Assembly (NCBI GenBank): GCA_007693955.1 | Contig: RECR01000112.1 | Span: 32,923 to 96,922, forward strand | Reading direction: 5' to 3' | Source: Gloeocapsa sp. DLM2.Bin57 | GTDB lineage: Bacteria; Cyanobacteriota; Cyanobacteriia; Cyanobacteriales; Gloeocapsaceae | Length of the DNA stretch: 64,000 bases | Shown here: one piece after another, positions 29,207-38,097 of the stretch | Position numbering within the stretch: the first letter of the stretch is position 1 | Layout: each line of letters begins with the position of its first letter | Made by a program: the position numbers and the translations under genes | The notes under the pieces: model-generated | Told to the model about the DNA's origin: nothing | Databases searched by the model: none | The model's input: only the letters and a program-made list of their open reading frames with translations

Positions 29207-29683
29207 ATGGTTCAGGTGGTTTTAGTTCAACCTCAAATCCCCCCTAATACAGGTAATATAGCGCGGACTTGTGCAGCAACTCAAACGGAATTACATTTAG
29301 TAGGTCCATTGGGTTTTGAAATAAGCGATCGCCATCTCAAAAGAGCAGGTTTAGACTATTGGCCCTACGTTAATCTTCATCATCACGAAGAATATCAAGA
29401 CTTTAGCACCTTGCAACAACAAAGAGGAGGGAGATTACTAGGTTTTACCGTCTCAGGTAATCATAACTATCTAGACTGGAAATTCCAGTCAGGAGATTGG
29501 TTATTATTTGGGAGTGAAACTTCAGGATTACCTAAACCTATTTTAGAACTTTGTGACGCTAAACTTTATATACCCATGAGTCAACCCAAAGTACGTAGTT
29601 TAAATTTATCAGTAAGTGTGGCGATCGGTTTATTTGAAGCAAGACGTCAATTGAGTACAAAGTTAAGCAACGATAAAAAATAA
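29207..29683 (+). CDS. trmL: tRNA (cytidine/uridine-34-2'-O)-methyltransferase TrmL
   Basis: SPOUT-class enzyme that methylates the wobble ribose of tRNA-Leu. 158 residues beginning VVLVQPQIPPNTGNIARTCA, with LLFGSETSGLP near 103 and the trefoil-knot segment IPMSQPKVRSLNLSVSVAI. Length is normal. The start is one base after the gshA stop, so both belong to one transcript. Confidence 0.95.
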   Translation: MVQVVLVQPQIPPNTGNIARTCAATQTELHLVGPLGFEISDRHLKRAGLDYWPYVNLHHHEEYQDFSTLQQQRGGRLLGFTVSGNHNYLDWKFQSGDWLLFGSETSGLPKPILELCDAKLYIPMSQPKVRSLNLSVSVAIGLFEARRQLSTKLSNDKK

Positions 29684-29722
29684 CATAGTTTATAATTTTG
29701 ATAAACAAGAAATTAAAGCATC

Positions 29723-30601
29723 ATGAGCATAAATAATAAGCTACCAGAAGATATCTTACAAAAACCTTATTTTTGGCTTTTATTAATAGCAACAGCCCTA
29801 TTTACCATTTATTTTGGCATATTGTGGCGATTAGACGACGTAGCTCATATAGGGATGAGTGCTTTATTTTTAGCAGGGGTTGGATCTTTGATTTGGGATC
29901 GTAAAGAAACCCTCAAATTTCAAACTAAACCATTAGCAATAGTTATCGCTGTCATCTTAATCTTAATAACTTTGTCTGGCTTGACTTTAGATATTGTTGT
30001 TAATACCATTGAAGTAATTGTTAGAGTTAGTCCTTTAATGTTTGGGATTAGTTTAGCTTTATTAGCCGCAGGGTTTAAGTGGTTTAAGGAATATTGGCGT
30101 GAATTAACTATTCTCTTCGGTTTAAGTATGCCTAGTGTAATACTTAGTCCCTGGGATTTATCACCTCTGACAGCTAAAGTAGCTAGTGTTTTTCTTTGGG
30201 CGATGGGTTATAATATCGCTGTAGATGGGATTAGACTTCATTTACCCCAAACCTCAGTTATAGTTGCCAGACAATGTTCAGGGGCTGAAGCTATGACTTA
30301 TGTATTCGGGATATCCATCTTATTTTTAGTAATGTTTCCTATCAAAAGAATTCATAATTTTATAGTGCCAATCATAGCTGCAGCTATCGGCTATATAGTT
30401 AATCTGATTAGAGTGCTAGCCATGTGTTTATTGCTTAACTACGGTCAAAAAGAAGCTTTTGATTACTGGCATGAAGGAGATGGAGCATTACTTATAGGTG
30501 TAATCGCTGTCTTAATTTTCTCTGTCTTTTACTTTACTCTACTTAAATTTACTGTGGAGGATGAAGAAGAAGATAGCGAGGAAATCGAGTTAGCTAGCTA
30601 G
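29723..30601 (+). CDS. Exosortase (cyanoexosortase type)
   Basis: Polytopic membrane cysteine protease/transpeptidase that processes proteins with a C-terminal PEP-CTERM signal. 292 residues with about 8 membrane segments. The active-site triad is visible: C185 in ARQCSGAEAM, R230 in NLIRVLAM and H250 in YWHEGDGALL. The C-terminal tail is acidic (EDEEEDSEE). Such genes often have a partner accessory gene beside them; none is seen here. A possible decayed target lies at 38309-38557. Confidence 0.88.
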   Translation: MSINNKLPEDILQKPYFWLLLIATALFTIYFGILWRLDDVAHIGMSALFLAGVGSLIWDRKETLKFQTKPLAIVIAVILILITLSGLTLDIVVNTIEVIVRVSPLMFGISLALLAAGFKWFKEYWRELTILFGLSMPSVILSPWDLSPLTAKVASVFLWAMGYNIAVDGIRLHLPQTSVIVARQCSGAEAMTYVFGISILFLVMFPIKRIHNFIVPIIAAAIGYIVNLIRVLAMCLLLNYGQKEAFDYWHEGDGALLIGVIAVLIFSVFYFTLLKFTVEDEEEDSEEIELAS

Positions 30602-30617
30602 GTGAACAAAAATAAAA

Positions 30618-30646
30618 GGTAGGTAAATTACCTACCCTCTTTTTTT
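30618..30646 (+). terminator. Terminator after exosortase gene
   Basis: GGTAGGTAA (30618-30626) and TTACCTACC (30628-30636) form a near-perfect palindrome followed by CTCTTTTTTT. It ends the gshA-trmL-exosortase run and faces a convergent gene. Confidence 0.85.
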
Positions 30647-30658
30647 AGTTAAATCAAG

Positions 30659-31030
30659 TTATTTTTTGATATCCTTTGCCATTTGACGGAATAAATCTAA
30701 ACTAGAGTCATTACCGCGACGAGCAGGTTTAGATTCAGGTTGAGATTGAGTTTCACTCTGAGATTGTACAGGGGTAGAAGGGGTATTGACTCGATTAGAT
30801 TGATTCGATGGTGCAGATACTTCTAAAGAAGAAACCTCTTTAACTATTTCGGTAACTTGATTGGTGCGTGTTTTAGGGAAAGTGCGTCTGATTTTGTCAG
30901 AAGAGCGCATATATTCTAGATTTCCGAGAGTTTTCGCCTCATCTGGCTCTAGGAAAAAAGATCCTGTATTATTCTTACCGTTGGCATTGTCTTTATTTTT
31001 ACCACCAAATAGACCAAAAAGCCCAGCCAT
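30659..31030 (-). CDS. Conserved hypothetical protein
   Basis: 123 residues. The first part (GLFGLFGGKNKD, then SFFLEPDEAKTLGNLEYMRSSDKIRRTFPKT) looks ordered and conserved, from memory, among cyanobacteria. The middle is a low-complexity Ser/Gln/Pro linker, and the end DSSLDLFRQMAKDIKK is an amphipathic helix. No signal peptide or membrane span. Function unknown. Confidence 0.75.
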   Translation of the reverse strand: MAGLFGLFGGKNKDNANGKNNTGSFFLEPDEAKTLGNLEYMRSSDKIRRTFPKTRTNQVTEIVKEVSSLEVSAPSNQSNRVNTPSTPVQSQSETQSQPESKPARRGNDSSLDLFRQMAKDIKK

Positions 31031-31215
31031 GATTTTATCCCTTGCTAAATTCTTAATAAAGTTAACCTATCTTAAATATTAGCAAAATTATGTTAAAAAA
31101 GTTAACCAAAATTAGCATCAGGTATGGAAAACTAGAGAGAAAATTGTTGTTTACCCCACTTTCCCTTTCAAGATAAATTTGACACAATAGAGTTGTTGGT
31201 TAGGAAATTCCCCAA

Positions 31216-31521
31216 ATGAAACAAATAGTCGAGTCTTTTTACAGTTGGTATAGCAATCAAGTCCGCAATCCCAAATATCGTTGGTTAATTGTTTTAGGAA
31301 CGATCGCTTATTTATTTAGTCCTCTAGATATTTCTCCTGATGTATTCCCTATTATCGGTTGGATTGACGATGGTATTGTCTTAACTCTGTTAACTACCGA
31401 ATTATCTAGACTAGCTTTAGATTATCGTAAAAATCGCCGCAACGAAAAAGTAGAAAATAGCGAAGAAAATTTAGTAACTGTTGATTCTCAACCAGTAGAA
31501 ACAGTAATAGAAGTTAAATAG
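31216..31521 (+). CDS. YkvA-family (DUF1232) membrane protein
   Basis: 101 residues with the DUF1232 signature: YRWLIVLGTIAYLFSPLDISPDVFPIIGWIDD spans a hydrophobic helix, the S-P-x-D-I-x-P-D segment and the conserved Asp pair. A second hydrophobic helix follows, then an acidic tail. The family's function is not known. It is divergent from the conserved hypothetical gene at 30659. Confidence 0.85.
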   Translation: MKQIVESFYSWYSNQVRNPKYRWLIVLGTIAYLFSPLDISPDVFPIIGWIDDGIVLTLLTTELSRLALDYRKNRRNEKVENSEENLVTVDSQPVETVIEVK

Positions 31522-31536
31522 TTATGCTTAAAAAAG

Positions 31537-31572
31537 ATTTCCCCACCCTAGATAGCTAGAGAATGGGGAAAT
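31537..31572 (-). terminator. Terminator of apcD
   Basis: ATTTCCCCA (31537-31545) and TGGGGAAAT (31564-31572) form a 9-base stem between two convergent genes. Read on the minus strand the stem is followed by CTTTTTT, so it mainly serves apcD; it may also stop the plus-strand gene. Confidence 0.8.
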
Positions 31573-31591
31573 TAGCTTTAAGATCACTCAA

Positions 31592-32077
31592 TCAAGACAT
31601 AGCTTGAATCATATAATCGAAGTAAGGAGCAGCTTCAGCAGCATCTTCGGTGTTTAGTAAAGCTAAAGCAGCTTCTTTAAGACAGCGAATCGCTTCCACC
31701 ATTCCTGGAACTGGTACATTAAGAGAATTATACATCTCTTTAACACCGATTAAGCCGATTTTTTCGATAGGTTCAATGCTACCTGCGATTAAACCATAGG
31801 TAACTAGACGGAGATACCAGGAATAATCCCGCAAACATTGGTTATATTGACGTTGCCCCGAAGCATTACCACCAGGTGCGCGAAAATCGGGACGTTTTCT
31901 AAATAATTGCTTGCTAGCTTCTTCGACGATTTTTTTGTCGTTTTCAGCCATAATTTCAGCAATACGAATACGTTGCTCACCGGTACTGAGAAAATCATTG
32001 ATGCCCTTGAGTTCACCACTACTAGGGTATCTGAGTTCATCATCGGCTTTGAGAATAACTTGACTTACTATGCTCAT
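31592..32077 (-). CDS. apcD: Allophycocyanin alpha-B subunit ApcD
   Basis: Phycobilisome core terminal emitter passing energy to chlorophyll, mainly to photosystem I. I set the start at ATG 32077, giving [18 protein letters not shown] and the standard 161 residues; the longer in-frame extension upstream is not part of the family. Phycocyanobilin Cys is in [14 protein letters not shown] near residue 81. The C-terminus [13 protein letters not shown] is typical. It is monocistronic, away from apcABC. Confidence 0.95.
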   Translation of the reverse strand: MSIVSQVILKADDELRYPSSGELKGINDFLSTGEQRIRIAEIMAENDKKIVEEASKQLFRKRPDFRAPGGNASGQRQYNQCLRDYSWYLRLVTYGLIAGSIEPIEKIGLIGVKEMYNSLNVPVPGMVEAIRCLKEAALALLNTEDAAEAAPYFDYMIQAMS

Positions 32078-32140
32078 AGTCTCGAAACAAATTCTGTAAA
32101 ATATTTTAAGATCCAATAGCCTAAACAATAATATCACGTT

Positions 32141-32527
32141 TTAACCTTTAGAATAATAAGCACCTGAAGTGCAGGTTTCTCTAATTTCTACCCCATAAAG
32201 TCCAGGAAGGTTCATCGCTGCTAATTTATTAAAAATCCACTCAGCGATCGCCTCACTAGTAGGATTTTCTAACCCCGTGGTGGCGTTGAGATAGTGATGA
32301 TCTAGGTAATTTTCTAATAAAGGATCCAGGTACTCCTTAACTTTACCAAAATCCATCACCATCCCTTGTTGAGCACCACTGCTAATTAATTGGTTACTTT
32401 GAATATATACTCTCCCTACCCAACTATGACCATGTAAACGGCGACACTTACCCTGATGATGGGGAAGTTTATGGGCTGCTTCAAAGCGAAACTCTTTGTA
32501 AATAACCCAGACTTGATCTGTGTTCAT
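32141..32527 (-). CDS. queD: 6-carboxytetrahydropterin synthase (QueD / PTPS family)
   Basis: 128 residues with zinc-binding histidines in FEAAHKLP and LHGHSW, and the conserved MVMDFGKVK and NPTSEAIAEWIF segments. A Cys lies between the first and second His (GKCRRLHGHS), as in QueD. The enzyme makes a queuosine precursor from dihydroneopterin triphosphate. A related pterin role, as some cyanobacteria glucosylate biopterin, cannot be excluded. Confidence 0.9.
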   Translation of the reverse strand: MNTDQVWVIYKEFRFEAAHKLPHHQGKCRRLHGHSWVGRVYIQSNQLISSGAQQGMVMDFGKVKEYLDPLLENYLDHHYLNATTGLENPTSEAIAEWIFNKLAAMNLPGLYGVEIRETCTSGAYYSKG

Positions 32528-32617
32528 GGTTTCTGTTATCTGAAATGGATTGAGAGAAAGCTAAAAATATAATGGAAGGCAAGAGGCAGAAGTAAGTATT
32601 ATATAAAAATAATATTT

Positions 32618-32650
32618 CCTAAAACCTAAAACCCAATACCCAACACCTAA
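32618..32650. repeat. Degenerate short tandem repeat
   Basis: Five imperfect copies of a 7-8-base unit of the type CCTAAAA / CCCAATA / CCCAACA lie upstream of queD on the far side of the VKOR gene end. Similar low-complexity intergenic repeats are common in cyanobacteria. No gene is present in the 155-base gap. Confidence 0.6.
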
Positions 32651-32682
32651 CTCAACAAGATCGTTTTATTTTCGATTCGATA

Positions 32683-33585
32683 TTAATAGGGGAAAGGATA
32701 AACAAATTCTTGTGTTCCTGTATAACCTGACAATTGGGCGAGTCTTTCTAAGGGTTGTAGCCCAGGATACAATTCTCCGTTAATTTCCCAAGTGGGAACT
32801 CCCCTAATTCCTGCATTTTCACAGAGTTGGGGTTGAGCATTTTCACCATTAGGATGACATTCAATACTGTTTAAGATACTGGTTGCTTCTTTACCAAACA
32901 ATTGTTTTTGTTCGTGACAATGAGGACAGGTATAAGCTATAAATACTTTAGCATCAATTGACTTGAGATGTTCAGCTAAGGATATTTCTGCTGTTGTTGA
33001 TTCAGTAGTAACGGGTGGTCCTTTTTGTCCTGTTTTAACTGCTACTTCAGCAGGTGGTGTAGAAGCTGTATAGTCAACATTAGCATAAACGCTCATTACC
33101 CCTGTTAAACTCGCTATAGCTGCCACAACAGTAATTGTGGTTAGTTGACGCCAATTATGCCATTTATGGGCTAAGAGGGTAACTAAAAATAAGGTTGTTG
33201 ATAATAAAGCTGAAGCTAGACAATAAGGACATAAGGCTTGAATTGTAAAAAACATCACGTACATTAGATATAAACTACTAACAGCCATAGTAGTAGTTAC
33301 GAATAATAAACCTGACCAGGTAATTTTATCCCAATTTTTCTTAGGGATAAATAAAGGGACAATGGCTAGTATAGCTACTGTACTATAGGCAAAAAACCCA
33401 AATAAAGTTAAAGGAAGACCAAATATCTTGGAGTAGGGGCTATTTAAAACATCCACACAACCTGAAGTTGGGCAGATTTCCTCGGCTTTACCTGCTAACT
33501 CTGCTAGGGTTAAATAAGCGGTTTCTAATAAACCGAGCACAGCAATTGTGGCGATCGCTAGACGAGGTAAATTTTTACGAATCAT
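32683..33585 (-). CDS. Vitamin K epoxide reductase-thioredoxin fusion protein
   Basis: Membrane enzyme that makes disulfide bonds in exported proteins and passes electrons to quinone. About 300 residues from ATG 33585. An earlier in-frame start would run into the Anbu gene, while this one has AAGG before it. The VKOR domain has membrane spans, a loop Cys pair (EEICPTSGCVDV) and the active CPYC in the fourth span. A linker leads to the periplasmic thioredoxin-like domain with CPHC and the cis-Pro GVPTWEING. Same layout as the Synechocystis and Synechococcus homologues. Confidence 0.92.
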   Translation of the reverse strand: MIRKNLPRLAIATIAVLGLLETAYLTLAELAGKAEEICPTSGCVDVLNSPYSKIFGLPLTLFGFFAYSTVAILAIVPLFIPKKNWDKITWSGLLFVTTTMAVSSLYLMYVMFFTIQALCPYCLASALLSTTLFLVTLLAHKWHNWRQLTTITVVAAIASLTGVMSVYANVDYTASTPPAEVAVKTGQKGPPVTTESTTAEISLAEHLKSIDAKVFIAYTCPHCHEQKQLFGKEATSILNSIECHPNGENAQPQLCENAGIRGVPTWEINGELYPGLQPLERLAQLSGYTGTQEFVYPFPY

Positions 33586-33595
33586 GGTTTTTACC

Positions 33596-34363
33596 TTAAT
33601 CGATGAGAACATTTTCGGCTGAGGAATTCTCCTCATATTGCCATTCTATATTAGACATCGCTTCAAAGGCTTGTCGTACGTATTCTTCCCAAAGTTTACG
33701 CATTTTTGCTAAATAGGGGTCTCCTAATTTGAGTTGTAGTTTGTGACGTAATTCTAAGCTATCGGCTTGATACATGATTAAATTGATAGGAGGACCTACA
33801 GAAATATTTGATTTCATGGTTGAGTCTATCGACAGTAAGGCACATTTAGCTAAAGCTTCTAAGGGTGTCTCTTGGGTAATAGTACGATCTAAAATGGGTT
33901 TCCCGTATTTAGTCTCCCCAATTTGTAAAAATGGTGTTTCTTGGGTGGCTTGGATATAATTACCCTGAGAGTAGATTCGGTATAATTGTGGTTCCTCTCC
34001 TTTAATTTGTCCACCTAGTAAGAAGTTGCAGTGGTAGTCTATGTTGTCTTTTTCTAACCAAGGGCGATCTAATTCCTGCATTTCCCGACTTTTATTGCCT
34101 ATATATCGCGCTACATCGTAGAGATGAGCAAAATTATAGAGGTTTTGGGGTTCTTCGTTTTTGATATCTCTTTTTAATCTACTAATCACTCCTTGACTAA
34201 TAGAGAGATTCCCTGATGTACAAATAATAATCACTCTTTCTCCAGGGATAGTGAAATCAAAGAGTTTTTTATAAGCAGAAATATAATCTACTCCAGCATT
34301 GGTACGAGAATCTGCACCCATCACAATGCCAAAATGATTGATAATTCCTAAACAATAGGTCAT
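33596..34363 (-). CDS. Anbu, proteasome-like N-terminal nucleophile hydrolase
   Basis: 255 residues beginning MTYCLGIINHFGIVMGADSRTNAG, so after Met removal Thr2 would be the N-terminal nucleophile. D18 and S20 match the proteasome pattern, and ISVGPPINLIMYQ is found in this family. Anbu (ancestral beta subunit) forms open helical rings in other bacteria; its peptidase activity is uncertain. It usually sits with alpha-E, ATP-grasp and transglutaminase genes; here it sits 10 bases upstream of VKOR and divergent to ccdA. Confidence 0.88.
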   Translation of the reverse strand: MTYCLGIINHFGIVMGADSRTNAGVDYISAYKKLFDFTIPGERVIIICTSGNLSISQGVISRLKRDIKNEEPQNLYNFAHLYDVARYIGNKSREMQELDRPWLEKDNIDYHCNFLLGGQIKGEEPQLYRIYSQGNYIQATQETPFLQIGETKYGKPILDRTITQETPLEALAKCALLSIDSTMKSNISVGPPINLIMYQADSLELRHKLQLKLGDPYLAKMRKLWEEYVRQAFEAMSNIEWQYEENSSAENVLID

Positions 34364-34410
34364 GGTAATTTAGCTTAAAATTAAGATAATTATAGTCTGA
34401 TTTAAACAAT

Positions 34411-35148
34411 ATGCTGGAGTTTCTGCGAACTCAATTCTATTATCTCGAACAATTCGCCAATCAATTGGTATCTCAACAACTAAATCATTTAAGTATCTTT
34501 AGTGTGGGTATCATTTTATTAGCGGGACTTTTGACGAGTCTGAGTCCTTGTCTGTTATCTATGTTACCGATTACTCTAGGTTATATCGGTGGTTATCAAA
34601 ATGAAAATAGAACACAAGCTACTCTACAGTCTCTGTGGTTTGCTTTGGGTTTGGCTACTACTTTAGCTTTATTAGGCGTTATCGCCGCTTCTGTAGGTAG
34701 AGTTTATGGACAAATTGGTTGGGGTTTACCTTTAATAGTCAGCGCGATCGCTATTATTATGGGACTGAATCTCTTAGAAATTGTCCCGCTGAATTTCCCT
34801 TCTTTAGGCACAACCGACTGGATTACTCCTGACTTTCCACCTGCGCTACGTTCCTATCTATTGGGTTTAACTTTTGGTTTAGTAGCTTCCCCCTGTAGCA
34901 CTCCTGTTTTAGCTAGTATCTTAGCTTGGGTGGCTAGTACTGAAGATTTACTCTTAGGAGTCTGTTTATTGTTAGCCTATACTGTAGGTTACGTTACTCC
35001 TTTGGTACTAGCGGGAAGTTTTGCGGGTGTTTTAACCCAATTTTTAAGTTTACGTAAATGGTCAGGTTGGATTAATCCTGTCAGTGGTGCTTTATTATTA
35101 GGATTTGGGACTCTATCTCTTCTTTACCGTTTACCGAATTTCGTCTAA
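34411..35148 (+). CDS. ccdA: Cytochrome c biogenesis protein CcdA
   Basis: Membrane thiol transporter that carries reducing power across the thylakoid membrane for heme attachment. 245 residues with six membrane spans and the two active cysteines C47 (LSPCLLS) and C162 (ASPCSTP). The partner ccs1 often follows in cyanobacteria; here the next gene is on the other strand. Its 3' end overlaps that gene by 4 bases. Confidence 0.93.
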   Translation: MLEFLRTQFYYLEQFANQLVSQQLNHLSIFSVGIILLAGLLTSLSPCLLSMLPITLGYIGGYQNENRTQATLQSLWFALGLATTLALLGVIAASVGRVYGQIGWGLPLIVSAIAIIMGLNLLEIVPLNFPSLGTTDWITPDFPPALRSYLLGLTFGLVASPCSTPVLASILAWVASTEDLLLGVCLLLAYTVGYVTPLVLAGSFAGVLTQFLSLRKWSGWINPVSGALLLGFGTLSLLYRLPNFV

Positions 35149-36227
35149 ACAGGTTTAGAAGCGGTCCAGTATTTACTAGCAAAGTGGGTTTGAGTTTCTA
35201 TATTCTCAAAACCTACTAAGGATAGTCTTTCGGTGATATTATCGCTGATATAACTTCTGTAATAAGGTTCATGAAAAGTAATGGGGAAGTTATTCAACAT
35301 ATCGGTAAACTCGGGATGATCCTCAAGTTGAATAGAATCGGCGATCACCATCACTCCACCAGGTTGCAAAACTCGATAACATTCAGCGATTACTTGTTGA
35401 CGCGTTTCTGGTGGTAATTCGTGGAATAAAAAGACGTTAGTCAATCCGTGGAAATAGTTATCTTGATAAGGTAATTCTTCGGCGTTTGCTTGAATTAATT
35501 GGGGTAATTCTCCTAAAGACTCAGAAAGTAACTGATTAGCTTTGCGTAGATAAGCAGGAGATAAATCTACTCCAAATAAAGCAGCTTCGGGAAACGCTGC
35601 GCGAATCATTTTGAGGGTTCTTCCTGTAGCGCAGGGTACATCTAAAATGCGATATTCGGGACTGTCAAAACCTGCTAATCTCTGTTTGAGAGGTTTTAAA
35701 ACTCTTCTTCTCATCGCGTCAGTTGCGCCATTAAATAGTAAATCTACCTGTAAGTCATAGAGATTAGCTGACTCATCACTCAAATAACCATTGGTTTGAT
35801 AGTGAAAGTTTTGTAAATAATAACGCGGATAACCACTTTGATTAATCTCAGGGCTAAATTCTTGATAGGCTTTTTGGCTGACTTTTTGCCAAATTAAGGG
35901 TAAATCTAGCCAGACGCTGGGATAATAGCGGAAAAATTCATCCCAAGGGTTGTCAAATAACAAACTCTCGGGATAAATTCCTTCTTTGGCTTCTTTCCAA
36001 TCAATTTCAATCAAATCCTGTTGACGTTGACGCATCTTCAGAATTGTTTCTGTAGATAGGGGAGTTGCTTTTTTGTCTGTGTTAACGATTAGTTGACCTA
36101 TATTACTACTAATCGTTTTATGAGTAACGCTAAAAATATTTTTAGCTTCTTGAAAGAGTTGGTAAGCGGTTTTAGTAAGGGAATCCGGATTCAATTCTAC
36201 TTGTTGTAGGTTAAACATCGGTTGCAT
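35145..36227 (-). CDS. Class I SAM-dependent methyltransferase
   Basis: 360 residues. The N-terminal 190 residues are a helical domain of unknown role. The C-terminal half is a Rossmann methyltransferase: ILDVPCATGRTLKMI near 195, FGVDLSPAYLRKA near 218, and the UbiE-like AECYRVLQPGGVMVIAD near 282. Glycine-rich motif I is altered to PCATG. The substrate is not evident; a lipid or quinone is possible. Confidence 0.85.
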   Translation of the reverse strand: MQPMFNLQQVELNPDSLTKTAYQLFQEAKNIFSVTHKTISSNIGQLIVNTDKKATPLSTETILKMRQRQQDLIEIDWKEAKEGIYPESLLFDNPWDEFFRYYPSVWLDLPLIWQKVSQKAYQEFSPEINQSGYPRYYLQNFHYQTNGYLSDESANLYDLQVDLLFNGATDAMRRRVLKPLKQRLAGFDSPEYRILDVPCATGRTLKMIRAAFPEAALFGVDLSPAYLRKANQLLSESLGELPQLIQANAEELPYQDNYFHGLTNVFLFHELPPETRQQVIAECYRVLQPGGVMVIADSIQLEDHPEFTDMLNNFPITFHEPYYRSYISDNITERLSLVGFENIETQTHFASKYWTASKPV

Positions 36228-36389
36228 GGTCAGATCACAATGTAAAGTTTTATGAACTATTATAAACTAAATGTTATATTAAATATAAAATAATACTATA
36301 ATGGTTACTAAATCCTAGTCAAGACCTTGGTGTATCATAGAAGATAGTATATTAAAGACTAAGATTAACTAATATTTTGTTCAAAATCT

Positions 36390-37151
36390 ATGAAAATATC
36401 CCCCTCTAGGAGAATACCCAAGCAACAACATTATGAGTTCCAAGACAGCGCCCTCGGTTTAGTCTCTACACAAAGCTTCCCTGCTATCGTAGGAACAGCA
36501 GATATGATGCTTAAATCAGCAGAAGTAACCCTAGTCGGTTATGAAAAAATAGGGGGTGGTTATTGTACAGCAGTAGTTAGGGGTAAAATCTCTGATGTGC
36601 GTCTAGCTGTAGAAGAGGGGGCAAAAACAGCGGATAAATTTGGTCAATTGATATCTCATCTAGTTATACCTCGTCCGATGCCCAATTTAGAAGCTATTTT
36701 CCCTATTGGCAGTAAGTTATCAGAAATAGCCCAACAACAACGAGGTTATAGTCGTTTGAGTAATAATTCTATCGGCTTATTAGAAACCAGAGGATTTCCC
36801 GCTTTAGTAGGTGCGTCTGATGCTATGCTGAAATCTGCTGATGTACAACTAACCTCTTATGAAAAAATCGGGTCAGGATTATGTACAGCGATCGTCAGAG
36901 GTTCAGTATCTAACGTAGCAGTAGCCATTGAAGCAGGGATGAATGAAGCAGAACGCATCGGTAGTCTCAATGCAGTAATGATTATTCCTAGACTATTAGA
37001 AGATTTAGAAAAAACTTTACCGATCGCTAGTTGTTGGTTGGAACAGCCTAAACCCCTACCCGTACTCCTACCTAATCAAGTAGGTACAGAAGAATTAGTA
37101 GAATTGCCACAAGTAACTAGAGTACCTCTATCCATCGAGTTAGAAGACTAG
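36390..37151 (+). CDS. ccmO: Carboxysome shell protein CcmO (tandem BMC)
   Basis: 253 residues with two bacterial microcompartment domains, at about 21-110 and 128-215. Both contain ALGLVSTQ / SIGLLETRGFPA-type starts, the MLKSAxVxLxxYEKIG core and the GxxCTAxVRG strand. CcmO forms pseudohexamers that help close the beta-carboxysome shell. It lies apart from a ccmKLMN operon, as in some other cyanobacteria. The N-terminal 20 residues and the acidic C-terminal tail are extra. Confidence 0.93.
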   Translation: MKISPSRRIPKQQHYEFQDSALGLVSTQSFPAIVGTADMMLKSAEVTLVGYEKIGGGYCTAVVRGKISDVRLAVEEGAKTADKFGQLISHLVIPRPMPNLEAIFPIGSKLSEIAQQQRGYSRLSNNSIGLLETRGFPALVGASDAMLKSADVQLTSYEKIGSGLCTAIVRGSVSNVAVAIEAGMNEAERIGSLNAVMIIPRLLEDLEKTLPIASCWLEQPKPLPVLLPNQVGTEELVELPQVTRVPLSIELED

Positions 37152-37154
37152 TTC

Positions 37155-37171
37155 ATCCCCCCTGGGGGGAT
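37155..37171. terminator. GC-rich hairpin after ccmO
   Basis: ATCCCCCC, one T, GGGGGGAT starts four bases after the ccmO stop. The stem is very GC-rich for this DNA, but a T-run is missing, so termination is probable rather than certain. Confidence 0.5.
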
Positions 37172-37232
37172 TGAAAAACCAGATGAGAGTGATTAGGATT
37201 AGCAGTGGTAATAATTTACAAAACAATTATCA

Positions 37233-38027
37233 ATGTTGCTAAAAATAAAAACCCTTTTAGGTGTAGGAATACTGGCGTCTTTACTTTCTTTGACTACTGC
37301 TACTGCTTCGGAATCATTAGTTAAACAAGCGACTGAGGATGGAAAACTCAGCTTAGTTGCTGAAGGTGAAGATTTTGTCCGTGAAGGTTTTACGACTAAA
37401 GATAATTGGCAAATAGAATTTGACCATGTCTATGTTACTCTAGCAGAAATTAAAGCCTTTCAAACTGAGCCACCTTTTGACCCTGCTACTGATAATCCCC
37501 TTGAACCAGTGGTAACCGTAGTGTTGTTAGAAAGGTCTAAAACCGTTGATTTAGCTACAACAGATGAAGTGGTTGTGGTCGCTCAAATACAAGCACCACC
37601 AGGACACTATAACGCTTTATCGTGGAAGGTTACACCCTCAGAAGAAGGAGCAACTATCCTCTTACAAGGAACAGCTACTAGAGATGGAGAAACGATTAAC
37701 TTTAATATAGCGATCGCTCAACCTCTAGAATATACCTGTGGGGAATATATCGGAGACGAACGCAAAGGTATTGTCATAACAGGGGGAGAAGCAGAGTTAG
37801 AAACAACTTTTCATTTTGATCATATTTTTGGGGATGCGGATAAACCTGCAGATGATCCTCTCAATACCGACGCGTTGGGGTTTGATCCTCTAGCTGCTTT
37901 AGCCCAAAATGGTGAGTTAGTTATCGATTCAGCTACCCTACAAGCACAATTATCACCCCAAGACTATGAAACCTTAACTAAAGCGATCGCCAGTCTAGGT
38001 CACGTTGGCGAAGGTCATTGTAGGTAA
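37233..38027 (+). CDS. Exported protein of unknown function
   Basis: 264 residues with a signal peptide (about 1-26, TATA-SES). The mature part is beta-rich with WQIEFDHVYVTLAEIKAF near 60, an acidic loop, and FHFDHIFGDADKPADDPLN near 200. Paired His and Asp residues in FDHxxxxxA suggest metal binding, and the layout recalls MbnP/DUF4382-like periplasmic proteins, but I cannot assign it. Two cysteines (ECGEY-type and the C-terminal GHCR) may form a disulfide. Confidence 0.7.
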   Translation: MLLKIKTLLGVGILASLLSLTTATASESLVKQATEDGKLSLVAEGEDFVREGFTTKDNWQIEFDHVYVTLAEIKAFQTEPPFDPATDNPLEPVVTVVLLERSKTVDLATTDEVVVVAQIQAPPGHYNALSWKVTPSEEGATILLQGTATRDGETINFNIAIAQPLEYTCGEYIGDERKGIVITGGEAELETTFHFDHIFGDADKPADDPLNTDALGFDPLAALAQNGELVIDSATLQAQLSPQDYETLTKAIASLGHVGEGHCR

Positions 38028-38097
38028 ATTAGAGCATAAGCTGCGAAGAGCTTATTTGTGTAAAAATTCAATCAGATCTCCAAGAGGATTAAATCAA

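Noticed and set aside
32078..32137. 20-residue N-terminal extension of ApcD
   Set aside because: ApcD is 161 residues with MSIVSQ as its start in all family members I know.
32618..32650. CRISPR-like repeat
   Set aside because: Units are only 7-8 bases and lack spacers.
33586..33636. Earlier start for the VKOR fusion
   Set aside because: It would overlap Anbu by 41 bases; ATG 33585 has a ribosome-binding site.
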